Source: Cloeon dipterum (taxonomy: Eukaryota > Arthropoda > Insecta > Ephemeroptera > Baetidae). Taken from it: 64,000 nt of DNA. The position numbers and the translations under genes were made by a program. The DNA lies in contig NC_088786.1 in the NCBI RefSeq assembly GCF_949628265.1, positions 10,850,001 through 10,914,000 on the forward strand, in the 5' to 3' direction. The notes beneath the pieces are model-generated. The model saw only the letters and a program-made list of their open reading frames with translations. It was not told the origin of the DNA and did not search any database. Of the stretch, positions 29,187 to 42,619 are shown in pieces (positions within the stretch are counted from its first letter, which is position 1; each line of letters begins with the position of its first letter).

Positions 29187-29392
29187 GTCGGACGCGTTCA
29201 CTGGAAGCAGCGGCCCATGCAAGTCGGTGTCGGTGGTCGTCGGTGTCCGGTGGGAAGCGTCCAGCGGCGCTCATCGGCCGACCGATCGCCTAATTTTCCG
29301 TGAATTGCGGTATGAGCGGTTGGAGCGGCCGCGCCAGCCGACCGCCAGCTCTCGAGCAGCCGCCGCGGCCCCGCGCTTTCCCCTCGCGCCTG

Positions 29393-29398
29393 TATATA
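29393..29398 (-). promoter_or_regulatory. Wnt6: Wnt6 TATA box candidate
   Basis: TATATA on the minus strand in a GC-rich setting, 207 bases upstream of the Wnt6 start codon. This would give transcription start near 29365 and a 5' UTR of about 180 bases. Confidence 0.5.
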
Positions 29399-29466
29399 CC
29401 CCTACCTTGATTGTTCCTTCTTTGAGGCTCTCTCACTCTGCTCATGAATCTCACCTTCTCTCTCTC

Positions 29467-29469
<3 letters not shown>

Positions 29470-29548
<79 letters not shown>
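29470..29548. repeat. (CT)n tract next to the Wnt6 promoter
   Basis: About 79 bp of CT, read as (GA)n on the Wnt6 coding strand, with a shorter CT run just before it. It ends about 70 bp upstream of the Wnt6 TATA box, where it could bind a GAGA-type factor. As simple repeats are frequent in this genome, chance placement is possible. Confidence 0.95.
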
Positions 29549-29549
<1 letters not shown>

Positions 29550-29552
<3 letters not shown>

Positions 29553-32500
29553 GCTCGCCGATCTCTTCTGCCTGATGATCGAGCATTGTTTTTCTCTCGG
29601 TCAGACGAATCAGCGAAAGTCAATTTGCGAGAGTGAGAGAGAGCAGGGGAGGAAAAAGTAAAGCAGATTCGCGGCTGAAATTATAAATATTTCATGTAAA
29701 AATGCAACAAAATTATCATTCATGGTTTAAAATTTTATTGATCAAAAGTTATGAATTTTTTCTTCGTAACTTTTTTTTGCTCGCGGAGCCGCGAAGAGTG
29801 GAGCGAGTGTGCTGTGTGCGTACACGTAATAAATATAAACGAAATCCATCTACTACTGTTATTTGGCGAGCGAGGAATGTAGTCTGTCCTTCCAGCAACG
29901 AGAGCTTTTGTTTCAGGTGCTGCTGTCTTTGCTGCTCTTTTAAATATTCCAGCTATGCGGCCGCCCAATAATTGCTGCGCGCTCGGTGATTTTATTCACG
30001 AGAGAGACGAGCAGTGGCTTTTCATTCTTTCATCTCGTGGCAGGTACCGAGGCCGCCGCGCTCTTTTTTGCTCTTTTCGGCCGCTTTTTGTCGCGCGCAA
30101 ACGTATTCGCAGACTTGAAAACACCGAGCCTGCAGCCATAAAGCGGCAAAACGGAGCTGCAAAAATTTGCCGAAACGCTGAAAATCTGGGATTCCTCCTC
30201 GAAAGGCGCATTTTTTCACAATAAGGAAATATTAAGATGTCAACCGGCTCGCCTTAATGTGCGTCTGTGAATTTGAAAGGTCGCCAAATTCGTCAAAATA
30301 CTGTATGGGAAGCGAGCTCGTTAAAGAACTAAAAACGTTTCAAACGTCCTCAGAAAAATGTTTCAAATATTTCCTGTTTTCCAGCTTTTTGTATTTTTTT
30401 AGCTTCCCGGTCTGGAAGTGCAAGTGCTTGAAAACGAATTACGCTTGTGTATTAATTTGAGGCAATAAAACTCGTCCAATCTCGCGGCCGGCTTACAAAG
30501 TATAAGTAAAGCAACAAGTTGCTCGCAGCTAACCAATTTTCGGGCCACGCAGACATAAAGCATATGGACATTACTCATGGATTTAAAAAGTAGACTTTCA
30601 ATCGTCAATTAATTTCGCGGCGAGCACTTTGGGCAGTAATATGGTTTTAAAAGCATCGCGGCCGTCGAAAATTCAGCAACTGGACAGCAGCAAATAAATT
30701 CACTGCTGGCAATGGCAAAGTGAAAAGCCACGGCTAGCCACGAAAATACATATAAAAAGGCAGGCTCACACGAGTGAATTTATATTTATGTGTGCGAGCG
30801 AGCGCTTCATATGCATTAAGCTTCCTGCGTGGATTAGGCTGCTTTTAAGAAGCGGCGGGCGAAAGAGCGAGTTGCGCGCATTATCATTTTGGCAAGGTTG
30901 ATTGAGGTGAAAAAAGGTTTTACTGCTCGGCTATAAAGTATATTTCGCCTGTCCTTTTATCAAACACTTAAAAGTCCATGCATTATGTTGTCTGGCGATG
31001 CGAGCCGGCGAGACGCACAGCGATCCTTGAATTTGTCAGCGCGTCTGCTGCTCTCTCATGGGACCGTGCCATTTATTCACATCGGCCGACGCACAATCGT
31101 CCGCAAAACAAGCGGCAGCAACGGCAACACACCAGCTTGCCCCGACACCGGTGATACATTGCAGATGTGTGCTCTTGGGAGGTGCAAAAAAGCGAGCACT
31201 CCGCAGCCAGTCGAGAGCCGATTTGTAGCTCGTGCTATTTTTTCATTGCTCGAATCCTATAATTCCTATCAACGTGTTTTCCTTAGCTGTTCTCTTTACC
31301 TTTCCCGTGCACTTTCTTGCTTTATTTAAATTTCAATCCAATTTAAGTTATTGGTATTTATTAAGATATTAATAAATCACTTACACAATACATCAATCAA
31401 ATCTCATCTTTTAATTTAAATTACAATCTACATAACATACAATGCTTATTAAGTTCGGTTGAAAAAACCAACTATGACCCTTGTGGAGGACTCTGATGTT
31501 TCATCAGTAATATACATACATAATAAAAATTTAACAGTTGGAAACAAAAGTTTGACAATAATGTAATTAAGTTAAGAAAAGGATCTTTGAAATTCCTTAT
31601 TTTCCTCTTTTACAATATACATATTGCATTAAATTTCCAAAATGTTCAAATGTTTTTTAATTCAATCATATCGTTTGTAATAATGTGTAATACCCATTTA
31701 TTGTAACACAAACTAATAGATTGTTGGTTACGTAATCCAATAAAAAATTATCAAAGCAGATGTTTCTAACTAGTTTAGTGTGTTTTTTCTGTTCTTTTGC
31801 AATGCAGCATTTCTAGCATTTAAGAATTTAAGGTTTGATCATAGAAATCAGTACAACTATACATACATATATATACACATTGCCATTAGAATTTCAAAAT
31901 TAAAATTAAAATATCGAAATTATAGCATAGAAAATAAAATTGTATCAAAGCCTTTTGCAGTTGCCTGATCGATAAGTAAATATTGTCGTCTCACATTAGT
32001 ATTTTTTTTAGGCAAAGCCAAGACCAAATCGGCAAATCTAATTTTGTATTTTTTTTCTTTTTATGATGGACCACCCATATTTGCGTCCCGTGGATAAAAC
32101 TGGTATCTTTTAAGTCTTTCTCGTCCTGGTCCTTTTATATTTACGCCTTATAATTATACTTCCATCCTGGTATCAGCAGAGAGATTCCGTGCGTCTGCTT
32201 AGTGCAGTAAAAAACTGCTGAGCGTACTCAATGAAGATGTCTCTTTTTAAAAGCTACTGCTGGCAATGCGGTTAAAATGAGCAGAAACGCGGAGAATGAG
32301 GAGGCAGCCGAGCGGCAGCTCAAATTTTCCCATGTCAATATCAGCGTGTTGATCGTTGGAAATGGTAGATCGAATCGCTCGTTTTTAAGTGTGATGGCAA
32401 AAAATAATATATCAGGACGGCGCTAATAAATATAAATACCTGATGGGGCTAGCTGGGCCGCGGCCGCGCGGAGTAGAGCAGTGAAGGGGAGATAAAAAGC

Positions 32501-35500
32501 AGGCAGGCATCTCGGATCATTCACCACGCGGCAACGGCAGGAGCGCGGACCTGGAATAATGTAATATTTTACGATGAAAAATGCGCAGCCGTATTTAAGT
32601 CACTTCATATTTCATTTGGCTGCTTTTATGAGCGAGCACTTGCGGACAGGCCGGCCGGCCAATGAATCACCACCACACCTAGATTTTTTAATCGAATGAC
32701 ACGCTTGTATGGTTTTATGCAAATGAAGTGACATTTTATTTCTCCCATCCTTCAGCAGGTTATATAAATTTCATTTAGTAGTCATGCTGACAAATTAACA
32801 CTAATTTAATATCCCCAGTGACAGCGCCACTTGTTCCACCGGGGATTTAAAAGTTCTCAGCAGCCCGTGAGAGAGACTAATCACCGCCGACTGACCGATC
32901 CGGTGCTGTTTGTTATTTGTCGCTCATCTGCATAATCTCGATGGGTTCACTGTAGCGAAGTCATTCAGAGAAATTTGTTGCAGCAATGTGCGCATTAAAA
33001 CCATTGACAGATCGTCGTTTGAAACACGTCAAAGGAATTGGTCCGCCGGCCATTTCCTCACGTTTTTTAACGTTGACAAAAATGCAAAATGAAGTCGATA
33101 TTAAATAAAAAAGGATTTAAATATGCTGAATGATAAACAAAAATTTCTTTCTGTATAGCCCTTTTTTAATTGTTTTTTTATAAAAAATGTATAATTTAAA
33201 CAAGTAATATAGGAGAAACAAACAAGATCTCTAAATGTATTATAGATATTTTAATTTTAATTTATCTTTACTTTTCAATCGGACCTGACAAACTTTAAAA
33301 TTCAAGCTGTGACATATATGCAACCTCTAGAGTTGCTGTGCACAGCGGATTGCATACACATTTCATTTGTGGCATTGAAATCGAAAGTAGTTGAGTATAG
33401 CGATGATTCCCCGGCAAACAACTGTCTAGGACTCCGCACTTTCAAGGTCGAAGATGGAAGGCTATAAAAAATTATTGATCTCGGTTCTCATCAATAGCCG
33501 AGAAAATCGCGTGGAACGACATCGTGAGACACTCACAATCTCTTTAATACATAGAAGCTGTTTTACTTCTCCCACAAAACTGCCGATCTCGGGTGCTGAA
33601 AGGCAGTTAGCTATGAAAGCTGCCTTTTACACGGAGAAATGAGTTAAGTGGTGCTCGGCTCGGTCGTAAGTACCAAAAGAAATCATCGGCGGAATAACAT
33701 AATACATATAATGCCATGCGATGAGTGTTATCAGGGCATCTGACTGGAAGGTAGGCAACGCCAGGTCTCGCTTGGCAGAAGAGCAGGTTTTGGTGGCATT
33801 CCATTGACCCATCTGGAGGAGCATCAACATGACGATCAGCAGCAGCACACGCGGATGACTATGAGTACCGTGGGAAAAGGCACCTGCCCACTCAAAACAA
33901 ACGGCCAATACACCTATCTCTGAGGGAAATAAATGTGACTCTCTGGCCGCGGGTTGCGTTGATGCACGTTCCATATAGGGTGGACCACTCAGCCTGGTCC
34001 AGCCTTGGGTGCTGAGAATACCGTTGAGTCGAAGATTGCGATTTGTTGAGCAAACGGACTTTCGCAGCCTCTATATTAACCAGCACTTAAAATTAGAAGA
34101 CGTTAGTTTTCAACATTATTTATTTAATTATTATTTTTTCCTGAGAAGTCACAGATGACACATCTTGAGAAGGTTGCAGTAAAAAAACTGGAAAAATAGC
34201 TTACTAAAATATACTCAGGTAGTGATATAAAAAATTAGCAAATAATCATGTTGTCCAAATCTTGCGAGTGATTTTTGGACCACCCTGTACACGGTGGGCA
34301 TATAGCCTCAATTTCTACGTGTGTCTGCATATAATTCACGAGTTGCTACTGTTGAGAAAATAATGTGAGTGTATGCAACGCGAGGGCAGGCCGTAAATCC
34401 AGTGCCAATGCGATTTTTACAGATCATTCCTGACATTCCGCAGCATTCCACTCGCAAGCGGCAGCACACAATGCGAAAAGTGCTTTATAATTCATTGTTC
34501 TTCTCGTGCGACGCGACGTGCTGCGTGTATCATAGACCAGTGGCCGACCGGTCGTTTGTTTTATTAGGATAATTATCGTGGTTTCCCAAGTGCTCCGCGA
34601 GTATTTTTATGGGGAAAGAATAGGCCGGGGTACTGAAAAAAGGAGACGCAAAATCCGCAAGATTTATTTGCACTTTCTGAGAAACGCACAATATTAAATA
34701 TATATAAGAAGCTAAGCGTGTACCTTTTAGAAGGATAACTGATGTTATTTTTTTGCTATAAAGATATCTATGCCTTAAGATTAAATTGGAAATAAGTATC
34801 TTAACTTTGAATACAAAGAAAATAAATATGTACAGTAAAAAACGTGATAATTATTTATGCTTGCATCCTATCGAAAACCTTTTTTAAACTTATCTTTTAT
34901 TCAGGTTTTAAATAATTTGTTACATTTTTAAATTTAATTATTTATTCCATGTGCATTTATTTGTAGACGATAGTGTTTAAGCTTGATATAATGAATGTTA
35001 TGCCTTTTATATATTTACTTTTTCATTAAATCTGTTGAGAAACATAATAAAACATTTGGCATGCCCAGGAACATAATCGTATTAAAACGTTCCATAGCTC
35101 CAAAACATGTCAAATTCTACAACTAAACACCTTTTCTTCCTTCGCGGCGCCATAGTAATTGTTGTTTTGTGCCACACAATGTCGTGAAACTGCTCGCCTG
35201 TTGTGCCCACCCATGGCGTCTGTCCGCGTTAGAGCAAATCTCTAAAATTGAGATGCACATCGGCGGGTGCAAGCACTGCATTCATTTCAGAGTGGTGGTA
35301 AACGCGTCTCCCACACAATGCAAATTGATTTAGTAGACAAAATCAATCGTCAGGTAATTTGCAGCTTGTGGCGGCGGCATTTGCGTCTCGTCCGAGAGGA
35401 ATCTTCGCAGCAGCCACCTTGCGTGTCGGCTGAGATCAAGGTGAATTTCGGGCGAGGAGGGGGATAATAGCCCGCAGGAGGTCCAAAGGTAGCACCGCGC

Positions 35501-38500
35501 CGAGAGCTTACTGACTCACACACACTCACACAGCTGAAAGGAGGCCGAGTGCAAGACACTCGCCTCTGTGTACAACTTTTATTGCTTATATCTTAATATT
35601 CAGCATTTCGGCGGCAGCAGAAGCTTGGAAATAACTATTTATGTTGATGAGCTTCTAAATTTGTTTGTTCACCCTAAAGCTTGTCTTAACTATGAATCAA
35701 CTATTTCGCGTGTTGCTAACAAAGAAAAATTATGTGGCGCGGAACTATAGACACCCAATGACTTACTTCAAAACATACAAACGATGTTGTCGTGCAAAGT
35801 AGCTGCTAATAAGTCACGTGCTTACAAATCCAAAATTTATTTGAGTAAATTTGATAAACAACGATGAAAAAAATCAATATTTTACCTCATTACGTGCTTT
35901 GCCAATTCGCCATTTTTGCAACTTACTATTCAACGTTACAAAATAAAATAAAGGAAAAACTTTACATCACGGAGCATTTAGAAAACAAATTATACATAAA
36001 TACGTGAACTGGAGAAGGTTTCAGTGCCAGCCATTTATATTGAAAGGACGAAAAACAAGTACAAATTTACCCTCAACAGACGTGAGAGTTGCACCCTCAA
36101 CATCTGGGTGTCATTTCACGCTCACCGGGGGTAGGTGACCCCTACACGACTGATTGTGAGACAAATCACTCGAGGCGACAATTATCGTTTTAAAGACACA
36201 ATATGACGACGCAAGGCGACCCTCTAACTAGTCTAGATCTTTACAGATCTCTAGACCATTAGCGCTAACAGATAAAAATACTAAATTTCGACTCATAAAT
36301 AGGCCATAAACGAGTAACATCAATTTTTTCTTTTTATATTTGATAATTTAACTTAAAAAAGAAAGTACGTCGAATCGACCTTATTCCCGATTTACTTGAA
36401 AAGACGAACATTGAGGGAAGATTACCTGTCTATTATATAAAATTGATTAGGGAATAAGGATTTCATGAGGACTGTATTCAGACCAAATTTTAGGCAAACA
36501 CTTTTGTACCTAAAAAATTCCAAAATCATTGAAATCAGTGCTGATGCAATAAAGAGGGCCCACAAACAAATTTTCTCAACCATGAAAATCCCTTACTAAT
36601 AATTGAAAATTTATTTAATCATTTTTAAAGGCAGAGAAAATGACTTTACCTGTAAATCATGACACCCATGTTCAAATCCATTCAGGACCTCAGTGAAAAA
36701 TACCCCACACAGTCAATTCATTCTTCATCGCATAAAACTGTCCACATGAAAAGAAGACCTACAATTATTGGACAAGCAGAATACCTATCTCCGCCACAAA
36801 AGCAGCATTCAACCTAATTTCCGACCATTCTGTAAAAAATTACAGGTTCTCAGCGGCAGAAGACGCAATAATTCACGCGCGGCACAATGGCCAATTAGGC
36901 ACAAATAATATCACACGGTCCATTCACTATCAGCAGAGTTGGTCGACCGACGGACGCGGACGCACACGGACCGACCTGAGCGGCGGCTGGTAAAGGTGTT
37001 GGTAAATAATTAGAGAACACACACACGTTCTCGCGAGGACCGCATCTGCCGCAGCCTGTGGCACGCGGTGTGGCTCACACACACGCACAAGAGGTGTGAA
37101 AGAAGTGCCTCTTTTCTTCTTCCTCTCTTTTCTTATTCAATCTCCGCTCTTCAACCTCGCCGTTGGGCACTTCAGTGGCGAAACGTTAGCAATCGCCAAC
37201 AACAGAAAATATCACAAAATCATTGTTGAAAAATACAACAGCCCCATTTTAAGCAACACTCATTTGAACAAATAAAATGTCTTGTAACTTTTATTCTTGT
37301 TTTTAAACTAACTCTCAATTTTTCTCTCTGTCAACTATATATTTAATTAGTGACAAAAAACAATAATTAAAATTTTAAAAAAACTTTTATACTCAAATCT
37401 AATGACTTTTGATTGCTGCATGTGGAAACTTAAAAGTTACTTCAATAACAACAAATAATTATTAAAAACTATAAATTTTTAAATTTTTTATAATTATTTG
37501 TTGTTTAAATTGTTTCAATCGCAGAAACCGCTTATCCACTTTGAGATGTGTGATAGGAAAATTTGAATCGTGATCTAGACTTCTTTCCATAATTTCCTTG
37601 CGGATAAATATTGAGATTTTATGTTCCTGTTGAAAAATTGTTCTCTTAAAAATCGTGTGAAGCGGCGCTTTTCAAGTAAAAGTAAAAATGGCTCAATTAG
37701 GCTGGTGCAATTCTTCTGAACACGCCACTGAATCCGCATTTTAACGGGCATAGATACATAAATATATGATGTACGGGACGCGCGGTGTGTGTGCATGTAA
37801 AAGCCACACACAAACTCACGGTGAATAGCGTTTCTCTCGGCAGCCAGGTCGGCTCGGCGGTCTGCCTTTTACCTGCTGGCCGGGCGTGAGAAAATGACTC
37901 AATTCCCTTTTGTCGGCGCTATCTGACGTGTCAAAAAGCAGCCGCTCAGCCGATCCCAAAAGAGCCGCGCGTGTAATAATAATAATTCTTATTTCAGAGC
38001 GCGCCCTGAGCGATCGAACGCGAGCAAAAGTTAATTGGAGCCCGCACATCGCATCTCTATTTAGAGGAGACCAAAAAGACAATGCCCCTCTCCCCATCCA
38101 GTTTTTAAAATTAAGCAAAGAGTGAGTCCAGTAAAAAATGCTATATTCGATGGATTTTAATAAATAATTATGTTTTTTGGTTTCTCAACATTAATCTCAT
38201 TATAAACACATTTTAGTGCTCTAAAGCAGAGTTGTACCTTATACTTAATGTTTAACCATTGTGAGCTTTCCAGAGAGTTAAAAAGCGCAGATTTACTCTC
38301 CCTTCTCTTTTTCTCGAGAGATTAAATAGAGGTGCCATCTGTGTTTATAGTTCTTCAACAGTTTCGTACCGAAACATTACACATTTATAGGAAACCAAGA
38401 ACGGAAAGATATTTGCATGAAGAATAATGCTTCATTTGTAAGGATTTCTTTCGTTGACTGTAATAAGAACAATTTAACCCTGTCTCAAGCAGCTGAAGCA

Positions 38501-39060
38501 AAAACGAGTAGTGAACGTTGATATCCAGAACTTTTCTGTTGTAAAATTTAAGTGTTTAATAAAAATGCTTCATTCATAAATTGATATGAATTTATTTTGT
38601 CATGCTAGAAGCTTGAAGTGTTACACCCCTAAAGTAAAAAGATTATGGGATAAAACATTTCCAGCGATTTTAATTTTTAAAATTGCACAAGTTGAAAAGA
38701 AGATAAGCTTGCTGATTGAGGTATCAATTTATGATAAAGATGCGGTTGATATTTTATGAAAAAAGGGTAAAACACAGTTTGTGACATACTCGACCTTAAA
38801 TGAAATGAAGTAAATCATAATCACTGCACGCATGCATCAATCAAAAGAATAGCTCGATTTTTGGCTCCCTAAAATGAAGCTTATTCTCCTAGACAGTTTT
38901 GTTTCCCGGAAGTTTTACATTTTCTGGAGGATGCACCTTTTGTATTTTAGCAGTTTTTTCTTCATCACTTTGATTCAATGAAAACACCAAGTTGGCAGCA
39001 GCCTTACTTTTATTGAAGTTTGGAATAAAAAAACCTGTGATTCTAAGTTGGAAAAATAAA
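29550..39060. other. Intergenic region upstream of Wnt6, downstream of the lectin gene
   Basis: About 9.5 kb with no gene I can support. GC-rich islands occur near 29.9-31.2 kb, 32.4-32.9 kb and 33.6-34.1 kb. A frame of 115 codons on the minus strand (33974-33627) has two hydrophobic stretches but no recognisable family. Copies of the GGACCACC motif occur at 32066-32076 and 34277-34285. A degenerate hairpin with TCTAGA arms lies at about 36227-36262. Confidence 0.55.
33974..34290. mobile_element. Possible degenerate MITE
   Basis: The left end contains TATAGGGTGGACCAC (33974-33988). The right end, read on the minus strand, contains TACAGGGTGGTCCAAAAATC. Outward-facing TAYAGGGTGG ends about 315 bp apart resemble terminal inverted repeats of Tc1/mariner-derived MITEs in insects. 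The left end is diverged and boundaries are uncertain. Confidence 0.3.
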
Positions 39061-39064
39061 TGTT

Positions 39065-39070
39065 TTTATT
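39065..39070 (-). terminator. Lectin gene poly(A) signal candidate
   Basis: AATAAA on the minus strand only 5 bases beyond the stop codon of the four-lectin gene; a further AATAAA lies at about 39009-39014. Either would give a very short 3' UTR. Confidence 0.5.
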
Positions 39071-39075
39071 TAATT

Positions 39076-42000
39076 TTACAAATGTGATTCGCACAAATAA
39101 CGCATAAACCAGTAACATGGCACGTCATCCCATTTCCAATTGTTAGTCATGTCTACTAAGACGCAATTGTCATCCCCATTGTGTCCATTGTCTGGCTGAG
39201 TTTCGTTCCAGTTCAAGTAAGGCCCGAACTCCATTCCTGTAGAATCCCAATAAAATGTATCCGATCTTCCCAAATCAGTACCAGAAGTCCAGAAGGACGG
39301 GCCGTAACTCTTGAAATTATCTATAGGAAAAAGTTATTTTTTACATCAAATACCATTTTGGAACTTAAAATATTTACTCAAAAAGGCTTCGATTGCTGCA
39401 CCTTCTTCTATAGTTTCGATGCTGACCAATTCCATTCCACGAGACTCGCAAGAGTACTTAGCTAAATGCCACTCTGCCTAAATTTTAGGTTTCATTACTA
39501 TAAGCTTATAATTTATTTCGATTGGTTATATTTACAATATCAGAAGACATCCAGTAATTGCTATTTTCAAAAGAAAAATCCCAATCATATACAGTTTTGA
39601 TTTCCAGCGTTTCTATAGATAAAGAAAATAGTGTTATAAAATTAATAAATGAAAATTAAAACACACACCTAGATCATCTGCCACTGTAACTTCCTAAAAG
39701 AGTTAGTAATGCATTAATTGAACAATAACATGATCGAATATTGATTGTACCTGAACTACAGTAACTTCCTCACAAATGAATCTTAGAACTTGAGATGAGC
39801 ATTCAATGTCGTACCAAGTAAAATTGTCAGCATGATTCATTATTAAACACTCCAAATCTCTCTCATTCTGTTCGTCAGGTTGGCCTGTTCCCCAGTTTAC
39901 GTATGGTCCGAAGAAATGTCCAGTGCCGTCCCAATAAAAGTAATTTTGGGCACCTCTAATGAAATATTGAAATTGGTCGTTTCCAGATATCCAGAATGAT
40001 TCCTCGTAATCAGCTGTAGAGAGACGCAATTTGCATGAAATTTTCAATTCACCATGTCTTGATTACTGAGAGCTTGTAAAATGGCATCGTTTTCTTCTTC
40101 CGATTCTATGCTGACAAGTTCCATTCCTTTAATTGCGCACTCTTGCTTCGCCGTAAACCAGTCAAACTGTGATTTTTGCGGGGAAAAAACTGTTCAAATA
40201 AGCCACCTTTCGTACAGCACTAAAATACCTTAAGTTTTGATATTTCATAAGTCCTATTTTGGAAGACAAATCTGCCATTTCCTTAAAATAATATAAACTT
40301 TTTAGAATGGTATTAAAAAACCAGAATAAGCCTTACCGATTTCGAGCATTTCAGTTTCATACGTTTCATAAAAAGCTGTCTGTATAAAATATCTTGAATT
40401 ATTCACTGATGCAAAAGCAAATTACTTAGTACTTCATCAGAAGTTGGACGAAGTTCACAGATGTATCTTGCGTACTGTTGGCAAATTACGTCTCCCCATG
40501 ATCCACTTAAAGTGTCAAACGCAGTGCAATGTTCATCTACGCCACTGTTTGGTTCACCTTCATTCCAGTTAAGGTACGGTCCTAAATATTCCCCGGTAGA
40601 ATCCCAATAATAACCACCTTCACTTCCTAGGTCTGATCCAGACATCCAGAAGAAGCGGTATACATCCGCAAAATTTCCTAATTATATTTTGAAATTGATA
40701 TTTATATGTAATTTGTTTTGAATATTTTACCGATGTTTGCCAATATTGCTTGGTTTTCCTCCTCAGATTCAATTGAAAGCAATTTCATTCCTCGTGCTTT
40801 GCAGTCATATTTCGCTCTCCACCAATCCAACTGAAAAATAGAAAATTCAATTAATTGATAAAGCACAATGTGTTAGATCAAAATTATCACCGTGAGAGGT
40901 GCGATCTCGTATATAGTGCCATCGAAAGTAAACCTCTTTCCTCTTTCTTCCTCTAAAACATAAAAAAATATATCCGAATGCAAAAAACGTGTTATAATCT
41001 CACCAGTTATAGCGTCATCGTCCTTTTGATGAGTTTCCTATATTGGAAATAGATATCATCATTGTAATAATTTTGAAAAATCGCTCAAATTTAGCAATTA
41101 TTACAGCTGTAATTTTTCCTTCGCAAATATAGCGATGGGGGCTCGTGCCGTCGCAAGGAACGTCAACCCACTGGTAGCCCTCCGTGTATTCCAGCACAAC
41201 ACAAGATTCCTTGTTCCCATCAGAGCCACCTGGATAACTTGACGCCCAGTTAACGTATGGACCATGTGCAGAGCCAGTGCCGTCCCAGTAATAGAAATCA
41301 TCTATGAAATCCCTCTGAACCAATATTGGAAGTGTGGCCGATATCCAAAACGATTCAGAGTATCCACCTAATTATTTTTAATGGAAATTAATACTTTGAG
41401 AATGATTATTGTGTTTAGCTATTATTACACAATTCAGCATAGCTTCCGAAAATTCGAATGTAATCTCGTTCAATGAGTATTTTTAAATGAATTTCTCCTA
41501 AGCATTAACAAAAATTGAAACTAAGATTATGTTGTGATTATTGAAGTGATATGACCTTTAAGAATTTGAACTAACAACCTCAGCGTATTTACGGATTTGT
41601 TAAGGAGGCAAAGACTGCCTTTGCACTGTTAAAATTTTAGCGCTCATTAGCAAGCCATAATGAATTAATATTTCATTGTGCATCAAATATATATTTTTAT
41701 AATTTACTAAGCAAGAATTAGCAAGTATTTAAGCAGCAGAAAAAATAATTTTGATGCATATGATTGCCGCAATATTGAAAATTGAATTCATAATTTGCGA
41801 GTAGAGGGGGCGAAGCAACACAAAGAGCATCACCGGAATTGAACAGTCAAAAGGCATATATTTAAAGCTATGTTATTTTTAACACGAAAAATACTTACTT
41901 AATTCAGCTAAAATTGCGACATTCTCTTCAGCCGATTCGATGCTGACTAACTTCTTCCCTTCTAATTCGCATAACAGTTTTGAGGTGTACCAATCAAACT

Positions 42001-42557
42001 ACAAGGTTGTAAACATTCACTCGTTTTTTCAACGTGAAAATAAAAATAGCATACCTTCAGGCCGGATATATCGTACGTACTGTTGCCAAAAGTGAAGCTT
42101 TTACCTTAAATAATAAAAATAATTAATAAAATCGATTTAACGTTCCTAAAATTCCGTACCTCCTTTCACAGGCAATATGGCTAGCTGAAATTTTCAATTT
42201 TAGATCAAGGTTGGTGTTTATACATTTTTTAAATATGCTTTGCATGTGATTTTACCTATAAAATTTGATTATTTTGTAATGAGAAAATGTGAAAGGCATA
42301 AGGTTATAACTGCCACAATACCGATTTAACCGCTCGTGTATTATGTAGGCGCATTATTTACTTAAAACTTTTAAAGGTCATCAGAATGGTCACAAAGTTG
42401 CCGTTAAAAAAAACAATAAGATTTTTTAATGCAATTGCACTCAAACTCTGTTAGATCTAAAAAATCAATTTATTTGATTACTTACTTCATCTCCTTTAAT
42501 GTGATGAAACTCAGTGCACAGGAGCACGAGTAACGATAGCGTGGTTCGCAACCACAT
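39076..42557 (-). CDS. Secreted protein with four tandem C-type lectin domains (17 exons)
   Basis: Predicted secreted multi-lectin, 618 aa. Exons in coding order: 42557-42486, 42184-42160, 42104-42055, 41998-41899, 41367-41105, 41037-41004, 40952-40891, 40830-40731, 40677-40433, 40379-40337, 40281-40229, 40166-40067, 40013-39751, 39693-39669, 39612-39536, 39477-39378, 39320-39076; all GT-AG and phase-consistent. A signal peptide (MWLRTTLSLLVLLCTEF) precedes CTLDs at about residues 33-170, 182-317, 332-470 and 479-618. Each has the four core cysteines and a W-x-D before the third. The sugar-selecting motif is absent in CTLD1, EPN in CTLD2, and QPD in CTLD3 and CTLD4, suggesting mixed mannose- and galactose-type binding. 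No transmembrane segment is seen. Role in immunity or matrix is inference. Confidence 0.9.
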
Positions 42558-42602
42558 GATCGCAAGTCCAAATGTGCATATCAATCTTGCACAGTGCCTT
42601 CA

Positions 42603-42608
42603 TTTATA
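42603..42608 (-). promoter_or_regulatory. Lectin gene TATA box candidate
   Basis: TATAAA on the minus strand, 45 bases upstream of the start codon, implying a 5' UTR of only some 15-20 bases. No further splice site is needed for the signal-peptide exon. Confidence 0.5.
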
Positions 42609-42619
42609 TCACAAATTAG

